From: Parapedobacter sp035556095
Lineage (GTDB): Bacteria > Bacteroidota > Bacteroidia > Sphingobacteriales > Sphingobacteriaceae
DNA length: 64,000 nucleotides
NCBI RefSeq assembly: GCF_035556095.1
Contig: NZ_DATMFT010000031.1
Location: 62,001-126,000 of the forward strand
Direction of reading: 5' to 3'
Position numbers and translations under genes: made by a program. The notes under the pieces were generated by a model. The model was not told where the DNA came from. It searched no databases and worked only from the letters and a program-made list of their open reading frames with translations. Below are positions 34,909 through 43,697 of the stretch, in pieces (positions within the stretch are counted from its first letter, which is position 1; the number at the start of each line of letters is the position of its first letter).

Positions 34909-36183
34909 ATGAATAAAAGAAAATATGTTGCAATGCTAGTGGCTCCACTGCTAATTGTCGGTTCCTGTAAGGAGGAAAACCGCTATGCGAGCCACGTTGG
35001 TGATAGTGATGCACCGGGTAAAATTACCATCGTTGATCAAAAACCCTTATATGGCGGCGCACGGTTCTTCTACGACCTGCCCACGGATGAAGACTTGTTA
35101 CAGGTAGAAGCTGTATATAAGGCTAAAAATGGAAAAGCGTATACGTTTTCGTCGTCTTATTTTGTCGATTCGCTAGACGTATATGGATTCGGTAGCACCG
35201 ATCCGCATGAGGTGACGCTGTATGCGGTCGATCGTTCCGGCAATCGCTCCGAACCGGTTACGGTATCAATCACCCCTTTGGAACCTGCATTTAGTCGCGT
35301 GGCTTCATCCATTGAGGTGAAATCGGGATTTAGTTCGTTTTTCCTCGATTGGACCAACGAGCTGGAGCAGAACGTGAACGTATATGTGGATTATAGTTTT
35401 ACCCTCAACGGGGAGCAGCGGCAACTGACCACAGTATTCTCGTCAAATTTGGCCGAAGACAGGAGGTTTATCCGTGATCTCTACCTCTCACCCCAAGACC
35501 AGGTGAAGGTGAGTGTACGGGTAGAAGACCAATTTGGTAATGTCACCGAATCAGTGGATAAAGGTTCTCTTTCTTTATACGAAGACATTGAGATACCCAA
35601 AGCGAACTGGATATTGCCCGATGCAAATGACAGTGTCGGCGGTGTGCCGATGGTTTTTGGAGATGGTCTCGAAGGGCGTTCAGCGAAAGTCATTGATGGA
35701 ATCATTGATCAAGGAGACAATCTCAATTTCATGCATACCCATAGCCGTGGGCGTACTGGCCGGACAGCCGACGGCAACATGCCCTGGAATTTTATCATCG
35801 ATATGGGCGATTATTATGAATTGAGTCGTATTGTTACCGTACAACGGCATTCGGGCGGGCTGTCCAACATCAACCGGGGGCAATACTACCAATCGGAGAA
35901 TGTAGGTATGTATAACATGTATGCTTGGGATGATGCCGCCCAAGAGTGGGTGTATATTTCGCAGCATAAGATACCGGTTCCCGTTGGGCTCAGTGAGTTG
36001 GAGTTCGTACAGGCCGGCGAGGCGGGTGACGAAGCCTACATGTACCCTGATGATCCGAAGTACACCAAACCTACGCGTTGGTTCAGGTATGAGGCGATAA
36101 AGAGTTTTAACGGAAATTATACACTTGAAGATGCGAACTGTTTGTCTGAAATTACCCTCTATGGGCGAAAGGTAAATCAGTAA
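34909..36183 (+). CDS. DUF4959/DUF5126/DUF5000-type surface lipoprotein
   Basis: A 424-aa lipoprotein (lipobox IVGSCKEE) with a DUF4959-like N-terminal domain (ITIVDQKPLYGGARFFYDLP, VTLYAVDRSGNRSEPV), a middle beta domain and a discoidin/DUF5000-like C-terminal domain (FIIDMGDYYELSRIVTVQR, YNMYAWDDAAQEW, WFRYEAIKSFNG). It is the paralogue of 2375-3592. It should act as a surface glycan-binding subunit beside SusC/SusD. Spacing to susD is 22 bases, so it is in the same operon. Confidence 0.85.
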   Translation: MNKRKYVAMLVAPLLIVGSCKEENRYASHVGDSDAPGKITIVDQKPLYGGARFFYDLPTDEDLLQVEAVYKAKNGKAYTFSSSYFVDSLDVYGFGSTDPHEVTLYAVDRSGNRSEPVTVSITPLEPAFSRVASSIEVKSGFSSFFLDWTNELEQNVNVYVDYSFTLNGEQRQLTTVFSSNLAEDRRFIRDLYLSPQDQVKVSVRVEDQFGNVTESVDKGSLSLYEDIEIPKANWILPDANDSVGGVPMVFGDGLEGRSAKVIDGIIDQGDNLNFMHTHSRGRTGRTADGNMPWNFIIDMGDYYELSRIVTVQRHSGGLSNINRGQYYQSENVGMYNMYAWDDAAQEWVYISQHKIPVPVGLSELEFVQAGEAGDEAYMYPDDPKYTKPTRWFRYEAIKSFNGNYTLEDANCLSEITLYGRKVNQ

Positions 36184-36207
36184 TCCGTTTTTCAAAACAC
36201 AGTTGAC

Positions 36208-37866
36208 ATGGTAAATAGAATATTATTTTTCTCCATGCTATCCATCATCTTGTTAGGTTCATGTGATGGCATGTACGACAGCTTGGACGAATATTCCGGC
36301 GAAGTCGTCTATCCCGCCAAATACGATACCATTGTGGGGCATATTGGTTACGAGCGGGTTGAGATCGATTTAATGAAGGCCGGTCGCATAGCCAGTAATA
36401 AAATCAATTTGGGTAAAGCCAAAAAGACGGTAGTGGAGTATGACGACCAACGTATTGTTATCGATTCGCTGGTATCTTGGGTTAACATCACTGGGCTTAG
36501 CCAACCTAAACTATACCGTTTCCAAATTTACACCATCGATGAATTTGAAAACAAATCGGTACCACTTGAGATCGCGCTCATTCCCTATACAATCAGCGAT
36601 GTCGCTGGTCTAGCCGTTAATTCGCCGCGTGTACTCACGTCGCCCTCTTCCGCCGTGGTCGATTGGCCGAATGGTCTTTCTTCTGTATTGTTGGACTACA
36701 AGAGCTTAACATTTAGTTATATAGATAAGGACGGTGTGGAGCAAACCGGAAAACGGGAGGCGGATTCGCGTTTTTTCATCCCCAATTTGCAATCGGGTGA
36801 AGCTACTACTGTGAACATTACCTATAACGTGGTTCCGAAAATCAATAACGTACCGATTCTCGACACCATTGCGCTTGAGAAAGAGTTGGTGATTAATATG
36901 CCTACGGGCGCTACACCATTTGCACCTTCTGAGCGGGCTATATTGGAAGCCAATGGGGTTACCGAATTCACCGCCGACGGTATATCGGCGTTTACTAAGT
37001 TGGTCTATCCGATACACGCTAATTCATTGCAGGATATTTTCTATTTTCCCAACTTAAAGGAACTTGACCTTACGGGGGGAGACTTGTTTGAGATGACTAC
37101 GCTCAGATACGACCGCAACAGCGTTCAGAGTACCGTCGGTGGAGGCGTTCGTGTTCCGTTTGCTCGGAAGGTTGCTGACATTTCATCGGCAAATGCGCAG
37201 ACACTTAAGGATATGCTGGAGTCGGGTCTCCTTGAAAAGGTCCGATACGTGCCACACTCCATGGGCTTGGACAACTTGTTGAATCCCTACATAGAAAGTG
37301 GTGTGGTTGAGTTGGTAACGTCGCCCAGTGAAGCGTTGATTCCGGCGAACTTCTTCCTTGACGGAAGGGTTCAGGATAACGCTTGGCAAATCGATGTTAC
37401 CTACCCAGCGACAGATGCACCTGCAGGTGGTGGCTTGCAAAATGTGTTGAAAGCTGTACTGCGCAGTCGCAGTGCATCTTTAGTGGTAGCATTACCGCGT
37501 GAGTACCAGTTTAATGTACAGGAATATAAGTACCTTAAATTTAAGGTGTATGCTCCAGCTAAAAGTTCTTTCTCAGGTAGTTATGCGCCTTATCAGCGAC
37601 TTTGGCCTCGGTTTATGAATTCCATGTGGTCGTTTGGGCAAAACAGTGACTTCGGTCAAGAATATTGGGCGCACAATGCCGATGATTTCCGGATCAGTGA
37701 CGCCAATTTGGAGAAATGGATTGACGTAACCGTCGATTTGTCACAAGCGGTGGGTAAGCACAACCGGGTCATTGTGATGAACATCGGCGGTGAACCATCA
37801 GTGGACTTCAAGCCCGTACCAGACATCGTTTATTACTTTGCTAATTTCAGGTTTACTAAAGAATAA
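36208..37866 (+). CDS. DUF4998-type lipoprotein with long C-terminal region
   Basis: A 552-aa lipoprotein (lipobox LLGSC, CDGMYDSLDEYSGEV). The N-terminal ~200 residues are DUF4998-like (YDTIVGHIGYERVEIDLMKAG, FQIYTIDEFENKSVPLEIAL). The middle part has one leucine-rich-like stretch (FPNLKELDLTGGDL), and the last ~170 residues look like a jelly-roll domain (YKYLKFKVYAPAKSS, WIDVTVDLSQAVGKHNRVIVMNIGG, YYFANFRF). The PUL A counterpart (3617) has a discoidin-like end instead, so the two paralogues differ in their binding module, which may set glycan specificity. It is the last gene of PUL C; a strong terminator follows 22 bases after the stop. Confidence 0.8.
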   Translation: MVNRILFFSMLSIILLGSCDGMYDSLDEYSGEVVYPAKYDTIVGHIGYERVEIDLMKAGRIASNKINLGKAKKTVVEYDDQRIVIDSLVSWVNITGLSQPKLYRFQIYTIDEFENKSVPLEIALIPYTISDVAGLAVNSPRVLTSPSSAVVDWPNGLSSVLLDYKSLTFSYIDKDGVEQTGKREADSRFFIPNLQSGEATTVNITYNVVPKINNVPILDTIALEKELVINMPTGATPFAPSERAILEANGVTEFTADGISAFTKLVYPIHANSLQDIFYFPNLKELDLTGGDLFEMTTLRYDRNSVQSTVGGGVRVPFARKVADISSANAQTLKDMLESGLLEKVRYVPHSMGLDNLLNPYIESGVVELVTSPSEALIPANFFLDGRVQDNAWQIDVTYPATDAPAGGGLQNVLKAVLRSRSASLVVALPREYQFNVQEYKYLKFKVYAPAKSSFSGSYAPYQRLWPRFMNSMWSFGQNSDFGQEYWAHNADDFRISDANLEKWIDVTVDLSQAVGKHNRVIVMNIGGEPSVDFKPVPDIVYYFANFRFTKE

Positions 37867-37888
37867 TCAGCGGCATACGATTTCTGCA

Positions 37889-37925
37889 TCGGCCATTCCC
37901 CCGTCAACGGGGAATGGCCGATTTT
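37889..37925 (+). terminator. Strong intrinsic terminator of PUL C
   Basis: A perfect 13-pair stem (37889-37901 with 909-921 of the same kilobase block, i.e. 37909-37921) with a seven-base loop and a following TTTT run. It ends the PUL C operon. Confidence 0.9.
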
Positions 37926-38014
37926 AGTTATATGCTACGGCATCGAATGCCCCCCGATGAAGACGCTGTATGTCGGAAGACAAAGCCCTTTGCGAAACGT
38001 TTGTAGGTGCCTAA

Positions 38015-38245
38015 TTAAACATCGTCGTCTTCTAGATTGCCTGAAGCAGTACCAGCGAGGTCGCTGCCTTCCCGATCTACTTCATCAGGGTCATCGGTTT
38101 CACGGATGCTTGCCTCGTCATCGTCCGAGTTGTCATATTGCTGTTGCCGATCGAACGCTTTGTGGCCTGCCCGCTCATTTTCGGCAATACCTTTTTCCAT
38201 TTTTTCCGGATCGACCGGTGGCTGTTGTTTATCTTTGTTTGTCAT
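38015..38245 (-). CDS. Small acidic, disordered hypothetical protein
   Basis: A 76-aa protein rich in Asp, Glu, Gln and Asn with almost no hydrophobic residues (YDNSDDDEASIRETDD), so very likely unfolded on its own. An AAGGAGG ribosome site about 8 bases before the ATG, unusually strong for Bacteroidota, argues that it is real. I do not recognise a family. It stands between the PUL C terminator and an SRPBCC gene on the same strand, 60 bases away, and could be cotranscribed with it. Similar acidic small proteins occur as stress-related proteins, but that is only a comparison. Confidence 0.6.
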   Translation of the reverse strand: MTNKDKQQPPVDPEKMEKGIAENERAGHKAFDRQQQYDNSDDDEASIRETDDPDEVDREGSDLAGTASGNLEDDDV

Positions 38246-38305
38246 CGTGGTATCCTCCTTGTTTTGCCAACAAGGTGCGGACGAAATAGTTTTGGATTAT
38301 CATTT

Positions 38306-38803
38306 TCAAAACGCCACCTCGGCAGTCGTCGTACCATTTCCTTTTCGCGCGCGTACCGCGAAGCAGGCCAAGATATATTCCCAACCTTGGCTGCTGTCCA
38401 TCGCTTTACGGTATTCTTCATGGCCATCGCCGTGGTTTTCAAAATGATCATGCCGAAGCTCGACAACCGTTTGCCCATCGTGCATCGCCCGGAACCGGAT
38501 GGTTACCTCACTTGCTTTAAGTGGATCAGGCTCCGGCACGCGGAACGGGCTGATTTGCCACTTGATGGTGATGTATTCACTGCGTTTTACAGCCGAAACG
38601 GTTCCCCAATCGCATCGGAAATCATTTGGGCCTTTTTCCATGCAATGCCCTCCGGGTACAGGATGTATACTGATTTCCGTTAACTTATCTTTGGACCACG
38701 TGTATGCTTTAGGCCACCACAGTGTAAGTCCGTTGACAAACGTATTAAATGCTTTTTCAGCAGATAAATCGACTTTGACTTGTTTACGTATTGCAGTTTG
38801 CAT
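38306..38803 (-). CDS. SRPBCC (AHSA1/START-like) domain protein
   Basis: A 165-aa protein from the ATG at 38803 (a GTG two codons earlier is possible). The fold is shown by the N-terminal IRKQVKVDLSAEKAFNTFVNGLTLWWP, the middle PGGHCMEKGPNDFRCDWGTV and the C-terminal helix SSQGWEYILACFAV. Members bind small hydrophobic ligands in a deep cavity; most bacterial ones, like this, have no known ligand. It is followed downstream by the acidic small protein. Nothing unusual in length. Confidence 0.8.
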   Translation of the reverse strand: MQTAIRKQVKVDLSAEKAFNTFVNGLTLWWPKAYTWSKDKLTEISIHPVPGGHCMEKGPNDFRCDWGTVSAVKRSEYITIKWQISPFRVPEPDPLKASEVTIRFRAMHDGQTVVELRHDHFENHGDGHEEYRKAMDSSQGWEYILACFAVRARKGNGTTTAEVAF

Positions 38804-38867
38804 ACTCACGCCACCATCTATTGATCATGAAGATAACAGGTAGCGCAAGCGTATTGTTTTATAACCG

Positions 38868-39935
38868 TTAAGCCCTGCTGAGCTGGTAAATATGCCGAAG
38901 GTGGGATGCAAAAGCCGCGCTCATCGTCTTATGCTCCAGATATGTCACCCCAAATTCCTCACAAGTGGCTTTCACCAGCTTGTTGATGGCGGGATAATGC
39001 ACGTGGCTGATTCGGGGAAACAGATGATGCTCCACCTGGAAATTGAGCCCGCCGAGTAACCAGGATACAATGCGGCTACCGGTTGCAAAATTGGCTGTAG
39101 TACTCAACTGATGTACCATCCATTCCTGTTCAATTTTACCGCTATCCTCGTTTGCTACAGGAAACTGGGTAGCTTCCACAACGTGAGCCAGCTGGAAAAC
39201 AACCGCTAAGAAAAAGCCACAGGAGACGCCAGCAATGAGCCAACCGATCAGCGCCGGAAGCCAGCCAACTGCAACAATGGGAATAACCAAATAAACCGCT
39301 ATGTAACCGATTTTTGTGGCCCAGAAGATGAGGTGTTCTCGCAAAGGCATAGTTTTCCGTTGTGCCTGCTGTCCCATCTTTCCTGAAAAATATTTCTCAA
39401 AATCTTGAAACAAGACCCAAGCAATATAGGAAATACCGTATAACACGAACCAATAGGCAAACTGGAATCGATGAAACCAACGATGGGGCTGGTCAGCATG
39501 CATACGCATGAATTTCACGTCGATATCGTGGTCCAGACCGTCTATGTTTGTATAGGTGTGGTGGTTGATGTTGTGTTTCTGTTTCCAGAAATAGATAGTG
39601 CCGCCGAGCATATTCAGTGTATAGGCTGACGCTGTATTCAACCATTTGCTTTTAGCAAAACTTTGGTGCCCCCCTTCGTGCATAATGTTGAACCCAATGG
39701 CGGCGAAGTTAATGCCGAGTAATATGCATAATAGGCAGGAAAGCCATAGCGGCATGGTAAGTGCGAGCAATATCGTGTAAAGTGCAATGGCCGTTGTTAC
39801 CAGTGTTATGCTTTTGACGTACAACTTTCCATTGCCGGTGTTGGCAAGCTGCCGCGTTTTGAAATAATCGTTTACCCGTGCGCGTAGCGTAGCGGCAAAA
39901 GGTTTGTTTATGCTGTTGAAACTGGTTTTAGACAT
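38868..39935 (-). CDS. Membrane fatty-acid desaturase (acyl-lipid/acyl-CoA type)
   Basis: A 355-aa integral-membrane di-iron desaturase. The three histidine boxes are present: HEGGH (86-90), HNINHH (121-126) and QVEHH near residue 290, with Gln before the last box as in front-end or linoleoyl-CoA-type desaturases. Hydrophobic helices lie around 45-85 and 150-245. It introduces a double bond into membrane fatty acids, typically as a response to cold; a cold-shock protein gene lies just upstream in the same orientation but is separated by a terminator. Regiospecificity cannot be read from sequence. Confidence 0.9.
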   Translation of the reverse strand: MSKTSFNSINKPFAATLRARVNDYFKTRQLANTGNGKLYVKSITLVTTAIALYTILLALTMPLWLSCLLCILLGINFAAIGFNIMHEGGHQSFAKSKWLNTASAYTLNMLGGTIYFWKQKHNINHHTYTNIDGLDHDIDVKFMRMHADQPHRWFHRFQFAYWFVLYGISYIAWVLFQDFEKYFSGKMGQQAQRKTMPLREHLIFWATKIGYIAVYLVIPIVAVGWLPALIGWLIAGVSCGFFLAVVFQLAHVVEATQFPVANEDSGKIEQEWMVHQLSTTANFATGSRIVSWLLGGLNFQVEHHLFPRISHVHYPAINKLVKATCEEFGVTYLEHKTMSAAFASHLRHIYQLSRA

Positions 39936-40003
39936 GTATGGATACGTGTATTAGAAATAATGCGCCCGAAGATACGTATTTAGGGCAGGTATTGGGGGGC
40001 TTA

Positions 40004-40039
40004 TAAAAAAAAACCATCCGGTGATGACCGCCGGATGGT
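40004..40039 (-). terminator. Intrinsic terminator of the cold-shock gene
   Basis: On the minus strand, ACCATCCGG (40039-40031) pairs with CCGGATGGT (40021-40013) and an eight-T run follows. It lies 26 bases after the cold-shock gene stop. Confidence 0.9.
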
Positions 40040-40064
40040 ACTATACAATACCTGAAAAATGGAT

Positions 40065-40256
40065 TTAAATCAATTTGACATTTACTGCGTTGAGCCCTTT
40101 TTGGCCCTGTGCGACTTCAAATGAAACATCGTCATTCTCACGGATACGATCTTTCAACCCTGAGGTGTGAACAAATACATCGTTACCACCGTCGTTGGGG
40201 GTGATGAAACCGAAACCTTTGGTTTCATTGAAAAATTTTACTTTGCCTTCTTGCAT
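40065..40256 (-). CDS. cspA: Cold-shock domain protein (CspA family)
   Basis: A 63-aa single cold-shock domain. The RNA-binding motifs are both intact: RNP1 KGFGFI (13-18) and RNP2 VFVH (27-30). CSD proteins bind single-stranded RNA/DNA, melt mRNA structure and help translation at low temperature. It has a long AT-rich upstream region (about 185 bases to the next gene) suited to a structured 5' leader, and its own terminator. The gene symbol is by family; several paralogues are usual in one genome. Confidence 0.95.
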   Translation of the reverse strand: MQEGKVKFFNETKGFGFITPNDGGNDVFVHTSGLKDRIRENDDVSFEVAQGQKGLNAVNVKLI

Positions 40257-40442
40257 GGCATTTTGGATAAAAAATGAATAAAAAATTAATTGCCTGTAAA
40301 GGTAAATATAATTTATTGATATTCAGTAATTTTAAAAATTTCATTTTTCCGTGTTATTGGAACGTGCGTGAAAAGCACCCAGTCAAAACCCAGGTGGTAT
40401 GATCTGCACTTTTGTTATTTCCAGCGGCTAGACACTTGCCTA

Positions 40443-40847
40443 TCATACCGGTTTAACGGCAGGAGCAAGTGTTAATAGGAAAAGGCTTTCTTCCAATGCC
40501 AGTACACTATGGGGTATCTTCTCGTGTAGGGTAACCACCTGTCCCTCTCCGAGTTCCACAGATTCGTTATCCGTTGTGAATTGGATGTAGCCCTCCAGTA
40601 CTTGCACACTGATGGTACCGTCTGCTGCATGTGTAGGCAACTCAGCTCCGCTATGTAATGCGATCAGCACAAGCCGCAGGCGTTCCGATTTGAACACTGT
40701 GATTGCATTTCGCGGCCCATTCAGCCACGCGGGTTCCTTTTTGATCTGTTCCATGAATCGGGGTAGATCTATCGTTACCAGCGGTGCGTCAACGGTCCGT
40801 TCACCCTCCGGACGCTGTGGTGTCGATTCATTCATTTTCTCTTCCAT
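40443..40847 (-). CDS. Cupin-domain protein
   Basis: A 134-aa protein with one small cupin barrel: SGAELPTHAADGTISVQVLEG (motif 1 with the metal-binding His in PTHAADG and Glu in LEG) and LGEGQVVTLHEKIPHSVLA (motif 2 with His). The ~35 residues before it are disordered. The ribosome site is AGGAT before the ATG. It lies 10 bases after the GlxA-type regulator stop on the same strand, so they form an operon. Its ligand is unknown; stand-alone cupins like this often act as sensors or small dioxygenases. Confidence 0.8.
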   Translation of the reverse strand: MEEKMNESTPQRPEGERTVDAPLVTIDLPRFMEQIKKEPAWLNGPRNAITVFKSERLRLVLIALHSGAELPTHAADGTISVQVLEGYIQFTTDNESVELGEGQVVTLHEKIPHSVLALEESLFLLTLAPAVKPV

Positions 40848-40857
40848 ATCCTATAAG

Positions 40858-41835
40858 TTAAACTTCATTTGCTACCCTTGCAAATTTATTCCTGTACTCA
40901 ATAGGCGTAAGCCCGGTTATTTTCTTGAATATATCCCTAAATGCTTTCGTGTCTGTATAACCCACATCAAACATGATTTCAGTGACGTTTTTCCGTGCCG
41001 CTTCAAAGTACTTTTTTGCCGCTTCTATTCGTACCCGCTGTATATACGCGATAGGTGTGTTGTTGGTTGCCTCTTTAAATCTCCTTTCAAATGTTCTGCG
41101 ACCGCTGTTTATCAACGTTGCTAATGTTTCAATAGATAGTTTATCGCAATAATGTTCTTCAATGTAATCTTGTACTTTTTGAATATCATCATCGCCATGA
41201 TTCCGTTGCCCTTTGAATATGGCAAATTGAGACTGGCTATCCCGCCCGATATCCAGTGCAAAATATTTTGAGATCATCACCGCGGTTTCTCGATCAGCAT
41301 ACTTTTCAACCAGGTATAAAATCAAATTCCATAAACTGCTTGCACCGCCACTGCTATAAATATTGTCGTGTGCGGTAATGATTGCACCATCTTCTACTTC
41401 CACTTCCGGGTACCGTTCTCTAAACTCATTGATATAAGCCCAATGTGTAGAGCATTTTTTGCCATTGAGCAAACCCGTTTCGGCCAAAAGAAAAGCGCCG
41501 ATACATAAACTGGCGAGACTCGAACCCTGCCCATGCAACTTCTTAAAATAAGGTATTGCTTCTGCATTGGCCTCAATTCCTTTAGCAGCATCGCCGAATG
41601 TAGGCGGTATGATGAGCAAGTCCGTTGCGGTCACGTCCTTGAGCAACCTGTCGGTTTTAATGGTGTATTCGCCGTTGTTAGCAGGTACATATTGCCTTAG
41701 GCCTACGTATTCTACCTTGAAAATGGGCTTTTTACCAAATGCGGTTAGAAATTCATTGGCAGTGTTGAACGTTCTGAACGGCGGTGTAACCGCTTCAATT
41801 ACGCCATACTCGGGTACAAAAACAGAAATCCGCAT
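40858..41835 (-). CDS. GlxA-family transcriptional regulator (DJ-1/PfpI-like + AraC HTH)
   Basis: I take the ATG at 41835 (MRISVFVPEYG), where this family starts; the frame is open for 28 more codons upstream without sense. The product is 325 aa. Residues 1-190 are a DJ-1/PfpI-like domain with the nucleophile-elbow Cys 111 in SLASLCIGAFLLAETG. The C-terminal ~100 residues are an AraC-type helix-turn-helix (SIETLATLINSGRRTFERRF and FDVGYTDTKAFRDIFKKITG). Such regulators activate nearby genes after binding a small molecule. It is divergent from the 41978 operon and cotranscribed with the cupin gene, so either set may be its target. Confidence 0.9.
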   Translation of the reverse strand: MRISVFVPEYGVIEAVTPPFRTFNTANEFLTAFGKKPIFKVEYVGLRQYVPANNGEYTIKTDRLLKDVTATDLLIIPPTFGDAAKGIEANAEAIPYFKKLHGQGSSLASLCIGAFLLAETGLLNGKKCSTHWAYINEFRERYPEVEVEDGAIITAHDNIYSSGGASSLWNLILYLVEKYADRETAVMISKYFALDIGRDSQSQFAIFKGQRNHGDDDIQKVQDYIEEHYCDKLSIETLATLINSGRRTFERRFKEATNNTPIAYIQRVRIEAAKKYFEAARKNVTEIMFDVGYTDTKAFRDIFKKITGLTPIEYRNKFARVANEV

Positions 41836-41933
41836 ATCAACTTGGTTATATACCGCAAGGTAAAAAAATAGTTTGTCATAATTCACCCCTAATATTGTCA
41901 TTTTCACAACCGCCAGCATTTTAGACGCTGTTG

Positions 41934-41941
41934 TAACTTTG
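41934..41941 (+). promoter_or_regulatory. -7 box of the 41978 operon
   Basis: TAACTTTG fits the Bacteroidota TAnnTTTG box exactly; the start site would be near 41948, about 30 bases before the ATG. No good -33 TTTG is seen at the right distance, which suits an activator-dependent promoter, possibly driven by the divergent GlxA-type regulator. Confidence 0.4.
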
Positions 41942-41977
41942 AATTGTAAAATTTGATAAACAAAAAATTAACGAACA

Positions 41978-42397
41978 ATGGCACAAGTAACGAGAATTAC
42001 CGTTGAAGCAATTGCAAATGTACCCGTTGCAAAAGTTTGGAAAGCATGGAACACACCGGCGGATATAATGCAATGGAATACACCCGACCCTAGCTGGCAT
42101 AGCCCGAGCAGTGAAAACGACTTGCGGGCGGGAGGAAAATTTAAGAACAGAATGGAGGCTAAAGATGGCAGCTTCGGTTTTGATTTTGAAGGTGTTTATG
42201 ATAAGGTGGAGGAATATAAGGAAATAGCCTATACCATGCCTGATGGGCGGAAAGCGACCACAGTGTTTACCGTGCACGACGGGAAAACCAACATCGCCAC
42301 CACCTTTGATGCGGAAACGGAAAACGACCCTGAATTCCAGAAACAAGGGTGGCAGGCGATCCTGGACAACTTTGTGAGGTACGTCGAGTCGAAGTGA
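41978..42397 (+). CDS. SRPBCC (AHSA1-like) domain protein
   Basis: A 139-aa protein with the AHSA1-like signature: ITVEAIANVPVAKVWKAWNTPADIMQWNTP, LRAGGKFKNRMEAKDGSFGFDFEG and a C-terminal helix ending QGWQAILDNFVRYVES. It binds small hydrophobic ligands or proteins in this fold; the precise role is unknown. It is the first of four small plus-strand genes (SRPBCC, DoxX-like, SRPBCC, VOC) that often travel together in Bacteroidota, divergent from a GlxA-type regulator. Confidence 0.85.
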   Translation: MAQVTRITVEAIANVPVAKVWKAWNTPADIMQWNTPDPSWHSPSSENDLRAGGKFKNRMEAKDGSFGFDFEGVYDKVEEYKEIAYTMPDGRKATTVFTVHDGKTNIATTFDAETENDPEFQKQGWQAILDNFVRYVESK

Positions 42398-42422
42398 CTT
42401 ATAAATCGTTAATAATGATAAA

Positions 42423-42797
42423 ATGAAGAAGAATAGAATAATTTTTTGGGTGGCAACAACCGTTATCATCCTTTGGGAAGGCGTGATGCCGCTTAGCGCA
42501 CTGCTTTTTTCACCAGACCAGGCAACTGTAGGTACAGCGCCTTTGGGCTATCCGGATTATTTTGCATACGCCCTCATCATCTGTAAAGTACTCGGTGTTT
42601 TGGCAATTTCCTTCCCCAATGTACCGGCGAAACTAAGGGAGTGGGCGTATGCAGGGCTTACCTTCAATTTAATCTTCGCGTTTATTAGCCACGCGTATGT
42701 CGACAAGAACATTGGGTTTATGCTGATGCCGCTGGTGGTATTAGCCATTCTGGCCGTTTCATATGTGTACAACAATAAGATCCGGGCGAATAACTAG
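42423..42797 (+). CDS. DoxX-like four-helix membrane protein
   Basis: A 124-aa protein with four hydrophobic segments (FWVATTVIILWEGVMPL, YFAYALIICKVLGVLAIS, EWAYAGLTFNLIFAFISH, FMLMPLVVLAILAVSYVY) and the charged/aromatic spacing of DoxX-like proteins. These sit in the inner membrane; some act in thiol/oxidative stress, most are uncharacterised. It follows the SRPBCC gene by 25 bases, so it is in the same operon. Confidence 0.78.
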   Translation: MKKNRIIFWVATTVIILWEGVMPLSALLFSPDQATVGTAPLGYPDYFAYALIICKVLGVLAISFPNVPAKLREWAYAGLTFNLIFAFISHAYVDKNIGFMLMPLVVLAILAVSYVYNNKIRANN

Positions 42798-42835
42798 GGC
42801 AACTAATCAAATCATCACAATTAATTTTTAATAAA

Positions 42836-43285
42836 ATGGAGAATCAAACGGTTTCACTACATCGGGTAATTAAGGCAAGCCCAGAAAAAGTTTTTCGTGC
42901 ATTTGCCGATCCATTAGCGCATGCAACATGGCTGCCTCCGTATGGCTTTATATGCACCGTACAGCATATGGATTTCAAGGTAGGAGGGAAGTATCACATG
43001 ACGTTTATCAACTTCAGCACCGGGCACGCGCATTCCTTTGGTGGGGCGTATCTCGAAATAAAGCCCAATGCGTTCATCAAATACAGCGATACGTTCGACG
43101 ATCCCAATATGCCCGGAGAAATGACTACAACGGTATGGCTGAAGGAGGTTTCCTGCGGCACCGAACTTAAGGTGCTACAGGAGGGTATTCCTGTGCTTAT
43201 ACCGGCAGAAATGTGTTATTTAGGCTGGCAGGATTCGCTGGATAAGTTGATCAAGTTGGTAGAGCCCGAAATTCCAGACGCCTAG
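42836..43285 (+). CDS. SRPBCC (AHSA1-like) domain protein
   Basis: A 149-aa second SRPBCC protein of the cluster: SLHRVIKASPEKVFRAFADP, ATWLPPYGFICTVQHMDFKVGG, an HSFGGAYLEIKPN strand and the C-terminal helix CYLGWQDSLDKLIKLVEP. It is only distantly similar to its neighbour at 41978, so they are unlikely to be recent duplicates. Ligand unknown. Confidence 0.85.
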   Translation: MENQTVSLHRVIKASPEKVFRAFADPLAHATWLPPYGFICTVQHMDFKVGGKYHMTFINFSTGHAHSFGGAYLEIKPNAFIKYSDTFDDPNMPGEMTTTVWLKEVSCGTELKVLQEGIPVLIPAEMCYLGWQDSLDKLIKLVEPEIPDA

Positions 43286-43295
43286 TATATCCGGT

Positions 43296-43697
43296 ATGGT
43301 TGATTCTAATTCTGGTAAATTTGTGAGTGCGATTTTTATTACATTTTCGGGTAACTGCAAGAAAGCACTCACTTACTACCAAAACTGTTTTGGTGGCACG
43401 TTGCAATTTGAAATGCTGGAAAAAGTGTTGAAGGGATATACAGAAATGCCTGTTGTCAGCGGGTCGCTTGTTTCCGATCGCATCACAATCCACGGCTCGG
43501 ACTTGGTACATAGCGAAGGAAGAACATTGGGGAATTATATCGCTGTTTTCTTGCGCTGTAAAGACGCAGTTGATAGGCAAGCGCTTATTGGGAAACTGAG
43601 ATTCAATCGGAAGAATGCTATTGCTACTTATGATGACCAAAAACTGGTTGAAGTAACCGATGCATTTGACGTGAGGTGGGTGTTGGGCATAGATTAG
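43296..43697 (+). CDS. VOC-superfamily (PhnB/glyoxalase-like) protein
   Basis: A 133-aa protein of the glyoxalase/PhnB-like VOC fold, with the typical start SAIFITFSGNCKKALTYYQNCFGG, a middle strand SDRITIHGSDLVHSEG and the end KLVEVTDAFDVRWVLGID (the DxFGxxW motif in degenerate form). The metal ligands of true glyoxalases are not clear, so this is likely a non-enzymatic or uncharacterised member. It begins 10 bases after the SRPBCC gene. Confidence 0.75.
   Translation: MVDSNSGKFVSAIFITFSGNCKKALTYYQNCFGGTLQFEMLEKVLKGYTEMPVVSGSLVSDRITIHGSDLVHSEGRTLGNYIAVFLRCKDAVDRQALIGKLRFNRKNAIATYDDQKLVEVTDAFDVRWVLGID

Noticed and set aside
38138..38683. 181-codon plus-strand frame over the SRPBCC gene and acidic protein
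   Set aside because: The minus-strand genes have real domains or a strong ribosome site; this frame has neither.
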